Below, piece by piece: positions 16,048 to 24,671 of a DNA stretch of 64,000 nucleotides. The first letter of the stretch is position 1. Every line of letters starts with the position of its first letter. The position numbers and the translations under genes were made by a program. The DNA comes from Streptomyces sp. PT12. Its GTDB lineage: Bacteria; Actinomycetota; Actinomycetes; Streptomycetales; Streptomycetaceae. The stretch covers positions 146,261 to 210,260 of the forward strand of contig NZ_QEST01000129.1 in assembly GCF_003311645.1 (NCBI RefSeq), given 5' to 3'. The notes below the pieces were generated by a model. The model worked only from the letters and a program-made list of their open reading frames with translations. It searched no databases and was not told where the DNA came from.

Positions 16048-16407
16048 ATGGCTTCACTGGGTGTCGGCGATCTGGGCGCGTTCCTGCGGGAGCAGCGTCG
16101 GCAGGCCAAGCTGTCGCTGCGGCAGCTGGCCGACGCGGCCGGGGTGTCCAACCCCTACCTCAGCCAGATCGAACGCGGGCTGCGCAAGCCGAGCGCGGAG
16201 ATCCTTCAGCAGATCGCCAAGGGTCTGCGGATCTCGGCCGAGACGCTGTATGTGCGGGCCGGGATCCTCGACGAGCGGGCGCAGGACGCCGACGCCGGGA
16301 AGCCACCGGGGGTGCGGGAGGCGATCGACGCCGACCCGGGCCTCACCGAGCAGCAGAAGCAGTCCCTGCTGCACATCTATGAGTCGTTCCGCAAGGAGAA
16401 CCCCTGA
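16048..16407 (+). CDS. XRE family helix-turn-helix regulator
   Basis: A 119-residue regulator with an N-terminal HTH_3 domain (about residues 8-64), including LREQRRQAKLSLRQLADAAG and SNPYLSQIERGLRKPSAEIL. The C-terminal half is helical and ends in a segment LTEQQKQSLLHIYESFRKE typical of this Streptomyces group. ATG 16048 is preceded by GGGGGA. Its stop overlaps the start of the HbhA-like gene by 1 bp, so the two are translationally coupled. The palindromic element at 16012-16027 may be its autoregulatory site. Confidence 0.9.
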   Translation: MASLGVGDLGAFLREQRRQAKLSLRQLADAAGVSNPYLSQIERGLRKPSAEILQQIAKGLRISAETLYVRAGILDERAQDADAGKPPGVREAIDADPGLTEQQKQSLLHIYESFRKENP

Positions 16408-16967
16408 TGCCCCTGACCGATGACCTCCGCAGGACGCTGTCGAGCTCGACCCCGCTCTATGTGGCCGCCGGGACCGCCGACCTGGCCGCGCAGAAGCTGC
16501 GCGAGCTGCCCGCGACGTTCGACCGGCTGCGCGCCGAGGCGCCCGAGCGGCTGCCCAAGCTGCGCGAACGCGCCCAGCACGCCGCGCTCCAGGGCGTCGG
16601 CATCGCGCTCGAGTACGCGGTGCGGGCGCGCGAGACCTACGACGGGCTCGCCGAGCGCGGCAAGACCGTGGTCGAGCGCCGCAGGGCCGAGGGCGCCCCG
16701 GCCGACGGCGCCGACGTGACCGTGGAGCGGGCCGGGCAGCCGCCCTTCACCGAGCCCGTCACCGAGCCGAAGGCGCGGACACCCGCGACCGAGCCCGTGA
16801 CGAAGCCCGTCAGCGAGCCCGTGACGGAGCCCGTGACCGAGCCCGTGACCGAGCCCGTCAGCGAGCCCGTCGGCGAGGCGGCGCCCGCGCCCAAGCCGCG
16901 GCCGCGGACCCCGAGGAAGACCGCGCCCCGCAAGGGCGCCCCGAAGAAGATGCCCCCCAAGGACTGA
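16407..16967 (+). CDS. Heparin-binding hemagglutinin-like helical protein
   Basis: A 186-residue protein similar in layout to mycobacterial HbhA: an N-terminal long helical/coiled-coil region (about 5-95) and a Lys/Pro/Ala-rich basic C-terminus (about 160-186). It has no signal peptide or membrane helix. Between them lies a run of EPVT/EPVS four-residue repeats encoded by 12-bp units. HbhA-type proteins are linked to cell surface binding in mycobacteria; in Streptomyces the role is unclear. Coupled to the XRE regulator upstream. Confidence 0.7.
   Translation: MPLTDDLRRTLSSSTPLYVAAGTADLAAQKLRELPATFDRLRAEAPERLPKLRERAQHAALQGVGIALEYAVRARETYDGLAERGKTVVERRRAEGAPADGADVTVERAGQPPFTEPVTEPKARTPATEPVTKPVSEPVTEPVTEPVTEPVSEPVGEAAPAPKPRPRTPRKTAPRKGAPKKMPPKD
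16791..16874 (+). repeat. 12-bp tandem repeat encoding EPVT/EPVS units
   Basis: Seven 12-bp units of the type GAGCCCGTGACC run in frame through the HbhA-like gene, giving Glu/Lys-Pro-Val-Thr/Ser repeats from about residue 129. Copy number is likely to vary between strains. Confidence 0.8.
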
Positions 16968-17058
16968 GGGACCGGTGCGCACGGCCAGGCCGCGAGCATT
17001 ACGCGCTCCGGCTCCCGGCCGGTAGCGTGGTAAGGGACGGCAGGCGAACGGACGGAGT

Positions 17059-17403
17059 GTGGACGGCATGCTGTTGCAAGGCTTTGGCTCCCTGGTGAGC
17101 TACCTGTTCCTCGGGCTGCTGGTCATGAGCGCGTTCGCCCTGGTGCACGCGGCGCTCCAGCGCGAGGACGCTTTCCGCGCCGCCGACAAGCAGACCAAGT
17201 CGTTCTGGCTGATCATCCTGGGCGTCGCGGTGGCCGTGCAGGCCCTGCTCGGCGGGATCCTCTTCCTTCTCGTGGGCACGATCGCCACGATCGTCTACCT
17301 CGTGGACGTCCGCCCCGCGCTGCGCCTGGTCTCCGGCGGCGGCAGGGGCGGCGGCCGGAGCAGCAGCGACGGCCCGTACGGGCCGTGGAACGGGAATCGA
17401 TAA
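17059..17403 (+). CDS. DUF2516 family membrane protein
   Basis: A 114-residue protein with three predicted hydrophobic segments (about 8-30, 50-70, 68-85), matching the small actinobacterial DUF2516 family. The C-terminus is a Gly/Ser-rich tail ending in PYGPWNGNR, typical of the family. GTG 17059 is used; a GTG two bases upstream is out of frame. TAGCGT near 17023 is a possible -10. The function is unknown. It lies in the same orientation as the phosphate uptake genes but 109 bp separate them. Confidence 0.78.
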   Translation: MDGMLLQGFGSLVSYLFLGLLVMSAFALVHAALQREDAFRAADKQTKSFWLIILGVAVAVQALLGGILFLLVGTIATIVYLVDVRPALRLVSGGGRGGGRSSSDGPYGPWNGNR

Positions 17404-17511
17404 CGAATCGACGGGCGCTTGGCCGATCCACCGGCACGGGGTTAGCCCCGCCCTGGTTCTGCCCTTAGCATCGGCGGGGACACTCGCATGATGAACGGCA
17501 GAGGAATTGCA

Positions 17512-18132
17512 GTGCGCTTTCGCCTGACTCCCCGGGAGACAAGCTTTTACGAGCTGTTCGCCACCGCTGCCGACAACGTTCTCAGTGGCTCGAAGCTGCT
17601 GATGGAGCTGCTGGGGGCCGATGCCGCTACGCGCGTGGACCTCGCCGAGCGCATGCGGGCCGCCGAGCACGCGGGGGACGACGCCACGCACGCGATCTTC
17701 CACCAGCTGAACTCCTCGTTCATCACCCCGTTCGACCGCGAGGACATCTACCGGCTCGCCTCGCGGCTCGACGACATCATGGACTTCATGGAGGAGGCCG
17801 TCGACCTCGTGGTCCTCTACGGGATCGACGAGCTGCCCAAGGGCGTCGACCAGCAGATCGAGGTGCTGTTCAGGGCCGCCGAGCTGACCGCCGAGGCCAT
17901 GCCGCGGCTGCGCACCATGCGGAACCTCGACGAGTACTGGATCGAGGTCAACCGCCTGGAGAACCAGGCCGACCAGATCCACCGCAAGCTCCTGGCCCAC
18001 CTCTTCAACGGCAGCTACGAGGCCATCGAGGTCATGAAGCTCAAGCAGATCGTCGACGTGCTCGAAGAGGCCGCCGACGCGTTCGAGTCCGTCGCCAACA
18101 CGGTGGAGACGATCGTGGTCAAGGAGTCCTGA
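17512..18132 (+). CDS. DUF47 (PhoU-like) accessory protein of PiT transporter
   Basis: A 206-residue all-helical protein of the DUF47 family, distantly related to PhoU, which accompanies PiT phosphate transporters and is thought to modulate their activity. Acidic metal-binding-like repeats, such as EHAGDDATHAIFHQL and ENQADQIHRKLLAHLF, carry the conserved E-x3-D pattern. GTG 17512 has GAGGAA at a good distance; the in-frame ATGs upstream at 17488 and 17491 lack one. It is followed after 7 bp by the transporter gene, so the two are cotranscribed. Confidence 0.88.
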   Translation: MRFRLTPRETSFYELFATAADNVLSGSKLLMELLGADAATRVDLAERMRAAEHAGDDATHAIFHQLNSSFITPFDREDIYRLASRLDDIMDFMEEAVDLVVLYGIDELPKGVDQQIEVLFRAAELTAEAMPRLRTMRNLDEYWIEVNRLENQADQIHRKLLAHLFNGSYEAIEVMKLKQIVDVLEEAADAFESVANTVETIVVKES

Positions 18133-18139
18133 GACCACC

Positions 18140-19138
18140 GTGGAGACCCTGGCCCTGGTCGTCGTCGTCGGCACGGCGCTGCTCTTCACCTACACCAACG
18201 GCTTCCACGACGCGGCCAACGCCGTCGCCACCTCGATCTCCACGCGGGCGCTGACCCCGCGCATCGCGGTCGCGATGGCCGCGTTCATGAACCTGGTGGG
18301 CGCGTTCCTCGGCCAGGGCGTCGCCGAGACCGTCGCCGAGGGGCTGATCGAGGCGCCCACCGGCGAACGCGGCATGATCATCCTGTTCTCCGCGCTCGTC
18401 GGCGCCATCGCCTGGAACCTCGTCGCCTGGTGGTACGGGCTGCCGTCCTCCTCGTCCCAGGCGCTGGTCGGCGGCCTGGTCGGCGGCGCGCTCGCCGGGG
18501 CGTCGACCGTGCACTGGGGTGGGGTGCTGACCAAGGTCGTGCTGCCCATGATCGTCTCGCCGGTCATCGGGCTGCTGCTCGGCTTCCTGGTGATGGTCGC
18601 CATCCTGTGGCTCTTCCGCCGCGCCCACCCGCACCGCGCGCAGCGCGGCTTCCGCATGGCGCAGACGGTGTCGGCCGCGGGCATGGCGCTGGGGCACGGG
18701 CTCCAGGACGCGCAGAAGACCATGGGCGTGGTGACCATGGCGCTGGTGATCGCCGAGGTCTCCGACGAGGGCGACGGCATCCCGGCCTGGGTGACGGTCG
18801 TCTGCGCGCTGATGCTGTCGCTTGGCACCTACGCGGGCGGCTGGCGCATCATGCGCACGCTGGGGCGGCGGATCATCGAGCTCGATCCGCCGCGCGGCTT
18901 CGCGTCGGAGTCGACGGCCGCGTCCGTGCTGTACGCGGCGTCGTACGTGTTCAACGCGCCCGTCTCCACGACCCATGTGATCACCGCGGCGATCATGGGC
19001 TCGGGCGCCACGCGCCGGATCAGCGCGGTGCGCTGGGGGGTCGCGAAGAACATCGTGGCGGGCTGGTTCGTGACGATGCCAGCGGCGGGCGCGGTGGCCG
19101 CGCTCTGCTACGCCCTGGTGAGCCTGGCGCTCCCTTAG
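18140..19138 (+). CDS. pitH: Inorganic phosphate transporter, PiT family
   Basis: A 332-residue polytopic membrane protein that imports phosphate, probably as a metal-phosphate complex, driven by the proton gradient. The first PiT signature is TNGFHDAANAVATSI (about residues 15-29), and the second half has the matching GLQDAQKTMGVVTMAL. About ten helices are predicted. GTG 18140 directly follows the DUF47 gene. From memory, Streptomyces coelicolor pitH1 also neighbours the pst operon, as here. It should provide low-affinity uptake when phosphate is plentiful. Confidence 0.9.
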   Translation: METLALVVVVGTALLFTYTNGFHDAANAVATSISTRALTPRIAVAMAAFMNLVGAFLGQGVAETVAEGLIEAPTGERGMIILFSALVGAIAWNLVAWWYGLPSSSSQALVGGLVGGALAGASTVHWGGVLTKVVLPMIVSPVIGLLLGFLVMVAILWLFRRAHPHRAQRGFRMAQTVSAAGMALGHGLQDAQKTMGVVTMALVIAEVSDEGDGIPAWVTVVCALMLSLGTYAGGWRIMRTLGRRIIELDPPRGFASESTAASVLYAASYVFNAPVSTTHVITAAIMGSGATRRISAVRWGVAKNIVAGWFVTMPAAGAVAALCYALVSLALP

Positions 19139-19180
19139 CACCCCGCGACTCCGTCCCGGCAGCGCCGCGAGCACCCACGG

Positions 19181-19202
19181 GTTCACAGGACCCTCACCCA
19201 TC
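19181..19202 (+). promoter_or_regulatory. PHO-box-like direct repeats before the S8 protease gene
   Basis: Two adjacent 11-nt units, GTTCACAGGAC at 19181-19191 and CCTCACCCATC at 19192-19202, share TCAC in register as in Streptomyces PhoP boxes. They lie 97 bp before the protease start. The match is partial and it is a weak prediction. Confidence 0.3.
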
Positions 19203-19298
19203 CCCCCGCCGGCGACCCGGGTCCCGGTCCGGGATCTCGGACAGGATTTCTCGGGGGGCTGGACGAACCCCGCCCAATTCCTGTCATCAGGGGGACAG

Positions 19299-22200
19299 TT
19301 GACGTACAAGTCAAGAGAGAACCGGCGCTCCATACGCCCGCCGCGCCTCGGCGCGGCCACCGCCGCCGCGGCCGTCGCGGCCGCGCTGCTCGCGGGCTCC
19401 ACGGGCCCCGCCACCGCCCAGGCCGCACACGGGAGCGGGCACGGGAGCGGGCACGGGACCCTCGGCAACGCCCAGGGCGGCGCGCCCGGGTCGGCGCGGG
19501 TGCCGCTGATCACCGGGGACCAGGTGGTCCTCGACGCCGACGGCCGCCCCAGCGGGCTGATCCGCGCCGAGGGCCGTGAGACGGTGCCGTTCCGCGTCCT
19601 GCCATCGGCCGACGGCTCTTCGACGCATGTGATCCCCGCGGACGTCGTGCCGCTGATCGCGGACGGCACGCTCGACCGGCGCCTGTTCGACGTCGCGCGC
19701 CTGGCCCGCGCGCCCTACCGCGCGGCCGAGGGGCTGCCGCTGATCGTCGGATACGACGGCGAACGGCCGCGCGCGCTCGCCGAAGGGCCGCTCGCCGACG
19801 CCGAAGGCACAGGGCTCGCCGCGATCGACGCCGAGGCCGTGACCGTCCCGCACGACGAGATCGCGGCCGTGTGGGCCGCGTTGACCGAGGAGGCGGCGGG
19901 CGAGAGGCCGCTGGCCGTCGCGCCCGGCATCGCCACGATCGCGCTCGACGGCATCGTGGAGAAGACGCTCGCCGAGAGCGTTCCGCAGATCGGCGCCCCC
20001 GAGGCGTGGGACGCCGGGTACGACGGCACCGGCACCACGATCGCCGTGCTCGACACGGGCGTCGACGACGAACACCCCGACCTCGCGGGCAAGGTGGTCG
20101 CCGAGCAGAACTTCTCGGAGTCCCCCGACGCCCACGACCGCGACGGCCACGGCACGCACGTCGCGTCCACCGCCGCGGGCACGGGCGCGCACGCCGGCGG
20201 CACCTACACGGGCGTCGCGCCCGGCGCCTCGCTCATCAACGCCAAGGTCCTCGACGACTCGGGCTCGGGCTTTGAGTCGGACATCATCGCGGGCATGGAG
20301 TGGGCCGTCGCCGAAGGCGCCGACGTGGTCAGCATGAGCCTGGGCGGCGCTGCGGGCCCCCAGATCGACCCGATGGAGGAGGCGGTCAACGCCCTCTCCG
20401 CCGAGTCCGACGCCCTGTTCGTCATCGCCGCGGGCAACAGCGGCCCCGCGCCGGGCTCCGTCGGCTCCCCCGGCACGGCCGACGCCGCGCTGACCCTGGG
20501 GGCGGTCGACAAGTCCGACGCCCTGGCCGACTTCTCGTCCGTCGGGCCGCGCGCCAGGGACGGCGCCGTCAAGCCCGACGTCACCGCCCCCGGCGTGGCC
20601 ATCGCCGCCGCGGGGGCCGATGGCGCGGCGATCTGGGACTACGGAACGCCCGTCGCCGACGGCTATGTCGCGATTGACGGGACCTCCATGGCGACGCCAC
20701 ACGCCTCGGGCGCGGCCGCGCTGCTCGCGCAGGCGAACCCCGGGCTGACCGGCGAGGAGATCAAGGCCGCGCTGACCGCCTCTGCCGTGCCGGGTGAGGG
20801 CTACAGCGCGTTCCAGCAGGGCGCGGGCCGCATCGACGTGCCCGCGGCGCTGACCCAGACGGTCACCGCCGAGCCGGTCTCGATCGGCTTCGGCTCGGTG
20901 CCGTGGCCGCACGAGGACGCCGAGCCGATCACGCGCGACCTCACCTACCGCAACGCGGGCGAGCAGGACCTCACCCTCGCGCTGACCAGCACGGGCACGG
21001 GCCCCGACGGCGAGGCCGCGCCCGAGGGGATGTTCACGCTCAGCGCCGACGAGGTCACCGTTCCCGCGGGCGGCACCGCGACCGTGCGGATCACCGCCGA
21101 CACCACCCCTGGCGGCGAGGTCTATGGCGCGTACACGTCGTATGTGACGGCCACATCGGACGACGGGCAGACGGTGCGCACCGCGGGCGCGGTCGTCCGC
21201 GAGGAGCAGCTGTTCGAGATCGCGGTCGACGTCACCGACCGCGACGGCGCGCCCGCCACCGACTGGTGGGGCATGGCGATCGACCTGGAGACGCTCGAGT
21301 TCCACGACGTGGTGGTCGACCCCGGGACCGGCACCGGGTCGATCCGGCTGCCCGAGGGCGCGTACCAGGTGGACACGAGCGTCTTCCGCTCCTCGGATGA
21401 CGGCGCCGAGCTGCTCGGCGTCGACTGGCTGCTCGAGCCGTACATCGCGCTCACCGAGGACACCGCGGTGGCCGCCGACGCGTCGGCGGCCGGGGCGATC
21501 GACTTCACGATGCCGGTCGACGGCGCCACCCAGACCGATCTGACCGTGGGCTATCAGCTCGCGCGGGACGGTCAGACCACGTTCGACTCGGCGTGGAGCG
21601 CGGGCGGCCTGCCCGATGGCCTGCGCACCGCGCAGCTCGGCGAGCCGGGCGACGGCTGGTCCATCTCGGGCTACGCGGGCACCACATGGGCGGCCGAGGG
21701 CGCCGAGTACCACGGGGCGCACCAGCAACAGGGCGCGTTCTACACCGGTCTTGAGAAGGAGACCGAGGAGTCGGCGCTCGCGCGCGTCACCACCGAGGAG
21801 GGCGCGTCGCTCGACGGCGTCACCGGCGTGCTGTTCACCGTCAACTCGCTGCTGTCCATGGCGTCGGCGACCGAGCACGCGCTGCCTCGCACCACCGAGG
21901 TGTTCGTGGAGGCGGGCGTGGGGACGTGGACGCAGGAGTTCCTTCAGACCGACCCCGAGGTCTTCGCGGCCGCGGGCGCCGTGACCGAGCCCGCCGAGTA
22001 CGCGGCGGGCGAGGCGTACCGGGAGCGTTTCAACGTCGGGGTGTTCGGGCCGAGGATCGGCGAGGACGGCGGCCTGTTCCGGCTCGGCAACGACCTCTAC
22101 GGCGCGATCAACCCCTTCTCCGACGGCGCGGACCACTCGGGCTTCAGCCAGTACGACGCCGCGACCACGACGCTCCTGCGGGACGGCGAGGAGCTTGCGG

Positions 22201-22685
22201 TGGTCGACGACATCCTGGACGCCTCGGTGTTCGAGCTACCCGCGGACGAGGGCGCGTACGAGCTGGTCAGCACCGTCACGCGGGGCGGCGATGACGGCGT
22301 GCCGACCGCGTCCGTCTCGACGGAGATCACCACGGCGTTCACCTTCACCTCGGCCGCGGGGCCCGAGGACGGCCCCGTCCCCGTGCCGGTGTCGGTGGTG
22401 CGGCTTGCGCCCGAGCTGGCGCTCGACAGCACGGCCCCCGCGGGCCAGGTGTGGTCGGTGCCGCTGACGGTGCGGGGCGCGGCGGCCGGGGGCAACGTTG
22501 CCTCGCTGACCGTCGAGGTGTCCACGGACGGCGGCGCGACCTGGGCGGAGGCGGCCGTCGATGGCGACGCCTTCGAGGTCGCCAACCCCGAGGCGGGCGG
22601 CACCGTGTCGTTCCGCGTCTCGCTCGAGGACGGCCAGGGCAACACGACGGTCCAGACGATCGTCGACGCCTACCGCACGGCCTGA
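19299..22685 (+). CDS. Secreted subtilisin-family (S8) serine protease
   Basis: A large secreted peptidase of 1128 residues. A twin-basic-rich N-terminus and hydrophobic core end at a likely cleavage site after ATAQA (about residue 42), followed by a propeptide. The S8 domain (about 230-500) holds the catalytic Asp252 in VLDTGVD, His284 in GHGTHVAS, oxyanion Asn380 in AAGNSGP and Ser463 in GTSMATPHASG. The long C-terminal half is beta-rich with fibronectin-like segments and no membrane anchor. The TTG start at 19299 has AGGGGGA upstream. It sits between the two phosphate uptake loci. Its substrate is extracellular protein, not further predictable. Confidence 0.92.
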   Translation: MTYKSRENRRSIRPPRLGAATAAAAVAAALLAGSTGPATAQAAHGSGHGSGHGTLGNAQGGAPGSARVPLITGDQVVLDADGRPSGLIRAEGRETVPFRVLPSADGSSTHVIPADVVPLIADGTLDRRLFDVARLARAPYRAAEGLPLIVGYDGERPRALAEGPLADAEGTGLAAIDAEAVTVPHDEIAAVWAALTEEAAGERPLAVAPGIATIALDGIVEKTLAESVPQIGAPEAWDAGYDGTGTTIAVLDTGVDDEHPDLAGKVVAEQNFSESPDAHDRDGHGTHVASTAAGTGAHAGGTYTGVAPGASLINAKVLDDSGSGFESDIIAGMEWAVAEGADVVSMSLGGAAGPQIDPMEEAVNALSAESDALFVIAAGNSGPAPGSVGSPGTADAALTLGAVDKSDALADFSSVGPRARDGAVKPDVTAPGVAIAAAGADGAAIWDYGTPVADGYVAIDGTSMATPHASGAAALLAQANPGLTGEEIKAALTASAVPGEGYSAFQQGAGRIDVPAALTQTVTAEPVSIGFGSVPWPHEDAEPITRDLTYRNAGEQDLTLALTSTGTGPDGEAAPEGMFTLSADEVTVPAGGTATVRITADTTPGGEVYGAYTSYVTATSDDGQTVRTAGAVVREEQLFEIAVDVTDRDGAPATDWWGMAIDLETLEFHDVVVDPGTGTGSIRLPEGAYQVDTSVFRSSDDGAELLGVDWLLEPYIALTEDTAVAADASAAGAIDFTMPVDGATQTDLTVGYQLARDGQTTFDSAWSAGGLPDGLRTAQLGEPGDGWSISGYAGTTWAAEGAEYHGAHQQQGAFYTGLEKETEESALARVTTEEGASLDGVTGVLFTVNSLLSMASATEHALPRTTEVFVEAGVGTWTQEFLQTDPEVFAAAGAVTEPAEYAAGEAYRERFNVGVFGPRIGEDGGLFRLGNDLYGAINPFSDGADHSGFSQYDAATTTLLRDGEELAVVDDILDASVFELPADEGAYELVSTVTRGGDDGVPTASVSTEITTAFTFTSAAGPEDGPVPVPVSVVRLAPELALDSTAPAGQVWSVPLTVRGAAAGGNVASLTVEVSTDGGATWAEAAVDGDAFEVANPEAGGTVSFRVSLEDGQGNTTVQTIVDAYRTA

Positions 22686-22701
22686 GGGCCCGCGCGTACG
22701 A

Positions 22702-22746
22702 CGGACGGCCCGCCCTTCCCCGCAACGGGGAGGGGCGGGCCGTCCG
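22702..22746. terminator. Bidirectional terminator between S8 protease and pstB
   Basis: A 21-bp stem (22702-22722 with 22726-22746, one G-T type mismatch) closes a CAA loop. It lies between convergent genes, 16 bp after the protease stop and 36 bp after the pstB stop, so it can end both transcripts. Confidence 0.85.
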
Positions 22747-22781
22747 GCTTCCCCCGCTGCCCCGCGCCGGGTCTCGCCCGC

Positions 22782-23561
22782 TCAGCCGAAGCGGCCGGAG
22801 ATGTAGTCCTCGGTGGCCTGCACGGACGGGTTGGAGAAGATCTTCTCCGTCGCGTCCACCTCGATCAGCCGCCCCGGCTCGCCGATGGCCGCCAGGTTGA
22901 AGAACGCGGTGCGGTCGGAGACGCGGGCCGCCTGCTGCATGTTGTGGGTGACGATGACGATCGTGTACTCGGCCTTGAGCTTGTCGATCAGGTCCTCGAT
23001 CGCGAGCGTGGAGATGGGGTCAAGCGCCGAGCAGGGCTCGTCCATCAGCAGCACATCGGGCTCGACTGCGGTGGCCCGCGCGATGCACAGGCGCTGCTGC
23101 TGGCCGCCCGAGAGCCCTGAACCCGGGCGGCCGAGGCGGTCCTTGACCTCGTTCCACAGGTTGGCGCCGCGCAGGTTCTTCTCGACGATGTCGTCGAGCT
23201 CGGACCTGCGGTACTTGATGCCGTTGAGCTTGAGCCCGGCCGCCACGTTGTCGTAGATGGACATCGTCGGGAACGGGTTGGGCCGCTGGAACACCATCCC
23301 CACCGTGCGGCGCACCGAGACCGGGTCGACGCCGGTGCCGTAGAGGTCCTCGTTGTCCAGCAGCACCTTGCCCTCGACCCGGCCGCCCGGGGTGACCTCG
23401 TGCATGCGGTTGAGGGTGCGCAGAAAGGTGGACTTGCCGCAGCCCGACGGGCCGATGAACGCCGTCACCGAGGCGGGCTCCACATGCAGGGTGATCCCGT
23501 CGATCGCCTTGTGCGCCCCGTAGTACGCGGTCAGCGCCTGGACGTCGATCCGTTTGGCCAT
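22782..23561 (-). CDS. pstB: Phosphate ABC transporter ATP-binding protein PstB
   Basis: A 259-residue ATPase that powers the high-affinity phosphate importer PstSCAB. Walker A is GPSGCGKST (about 34-42), the ABC signature LSGGQQQR, Walker [13 protein letters not shown], and the switch His lies in [13 protein letters not shown]. The PstB-specific [16 protein letters not shown]-loop region is present. It is the last gene of pstSCAB and starts 24 bp after pstA, followed by a strong terminator. Confidence 0.97.
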   Translation of the reverse strand: MAKRIDVQALTAYYGAHKAIDGITLHVEPASVTAFIGPSGCGKSTFLRTLNRMHEVTPGGRVEGKVLLDNEDLYGTGVDPVSVRRTVGMVFQRPNPFPTMSIYDNVAAGLKLNGIKYRRSELDDIVEKNLRGANLWNEVKDRLGRPGSGLSGGQQQRLCIARATAVEPDVLLMDEPCSALDPISTLAIEDLIDKLKAEYTIVIVTHNMQQAARVSDRTAFFNLAAIGEPGRLIEVDATEKIFSNPSVQATEDYISGRFG

Positions 23562-23585
23562 GGGTTCGTCTTCTCCTTCTTCTTC

Positions 23586-24671
23586 TCAGCGCCCGCCCCT
23601 GGGGGCCTTCCAGCGGGCGATGCCGCGGGCCACCAGGTTGAGGATCATGACGAACGCGATCAGCACGGCCGCCGCGGCCCAGGCGCGGTCGAACGCCTGC
23701 TCGGTGCCGAAGCCCCACTGCTCGTAGACATAGAGCGGGAGCGACGACTGGGCGCCCTCGAAGGGGTTGCCGTTGATCATGTTGTTGCCGAAGACCAGCA
23801 GGATGATGGGCGCGGTCTCGCCCGCGATGCGGGCCAGGGCCAGCATCACGCCGGTGGTGATCCCGCCGATCGCGGTGGGCAGCACGACCTTGAGGATCGT
23901 GCGCCACTTGGGGACGCCCATCGCGAGCGACGCCTCGCGCAGCTCGTCGGGCACCAGCTTGAGCATCTCCTCGGTGGAGCGGACCACGATCGGCACCATG
24001 AGGATGGCGAGCGCCATCGCCCCGGCGAAGCCGGAGTAGCCGAAGTCCAGCATCATGATCCACAGGCTGAGGACGAAGAGCCCGGCCACGATCGAGGGGA
24101 TGCCGGTCATCACGTCCACGAAGAACGTGATCGCCCTGGCCAGCCGCCCGCGCCCGTACTCCACGAGGTAGACGGCGGTCAGCAGGCCGAGCGGGATCGC
24201 GATCACCGAGGCGAGGACGACCTGCTGGACGGTGCCGAGGATGGCGTGGTAGATGCCGCCGCCCTCCTGCCAGCTGAGCACGCCGTTCATCGAGTGGGTC
24301 AGGAAGTACCAGCTCACGCCGGGAATGCCGCGCGCGACGGTCTCCCACACGAGCGAGGCGAGCGGGACCACGGCCACGACGAAGCACGCCCACACGAGGA
24401 TCGCGGCCAGCCGGTCGGCGGCGTGGCGGCGGCCCTCGACGGAGGCGGAGAGGGCGAACGTCGCGCCGACGAAGACGAGCGCCGCGATCAGGCCCCACTG
24501 GCCCCTGCTGTCCAGGCGCGCGACCAGCCCGACGCCCGTGCCCAGGGCGGCCGAGCCGAGGGCAAGGGCGGCGAGCGACCAGCGCGGCAGCCGGGGCCTG
24601 CGCAGCGCGACCCGGCCGACGGCTGGCCCCCTGCTCGCCTCCTCGTCGGCGGGGACGGTGGTTCCGCTCAT
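23586..24671 (-). CDS. pstA: Phosphate ABC transporter permease PstA
   Basis: A 361-residue permease with an N-terminal extension carrying extra hydrophobic segments before the six-helix BPD_transp_1 core. The core includes the coupling-helix region REASLAMGVPKWRTILKVVLP with the conserved EAA-like motif. It starts at ATG 24671, overlapping the pstC stop by 4 bp, so the two permeases are coupled. It forms the membrane channel with PstC for periplasmic-side PstS-bound phosphate. Confidence 0.95.
   Translation of the reverse strand: MSGTTVPADEEASRGPAVGRVALRRPRLPRWSLAALALGSAALGTGVGLVARLDSRGQWGLIAALVFVGATFALSASVEGRRHAADRLAAILVWACFVVAVVPLASLVWETVARGIPGVSWYFLTHSMNGVLSWQEGGGIYHAILGTVQQVVLASVIAIPLGLLTAVYLVEYGRGRLARAITFFVDVMTGIPSIVAGLFVLSLWIMMLDFGYSGFAGAMALAILMVPIVVRSTEEMLKLVPDELREASLAMGVPKWRTILKVVLPTAIGGITTGVMLALARIAGETAPIILLVFGNNMINGNPFEGAQSSLPLYVYEQWGFGTEQAFDRAWAAAAVLIAFVMILNLVARGIARWKAPRGGR

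Noticed and set aside
19311-22136. Minus-strand open frame of 941 codons
   Set aside because: Antisense to the S8 protease, with Arg/Val/Gly bias and no domain.
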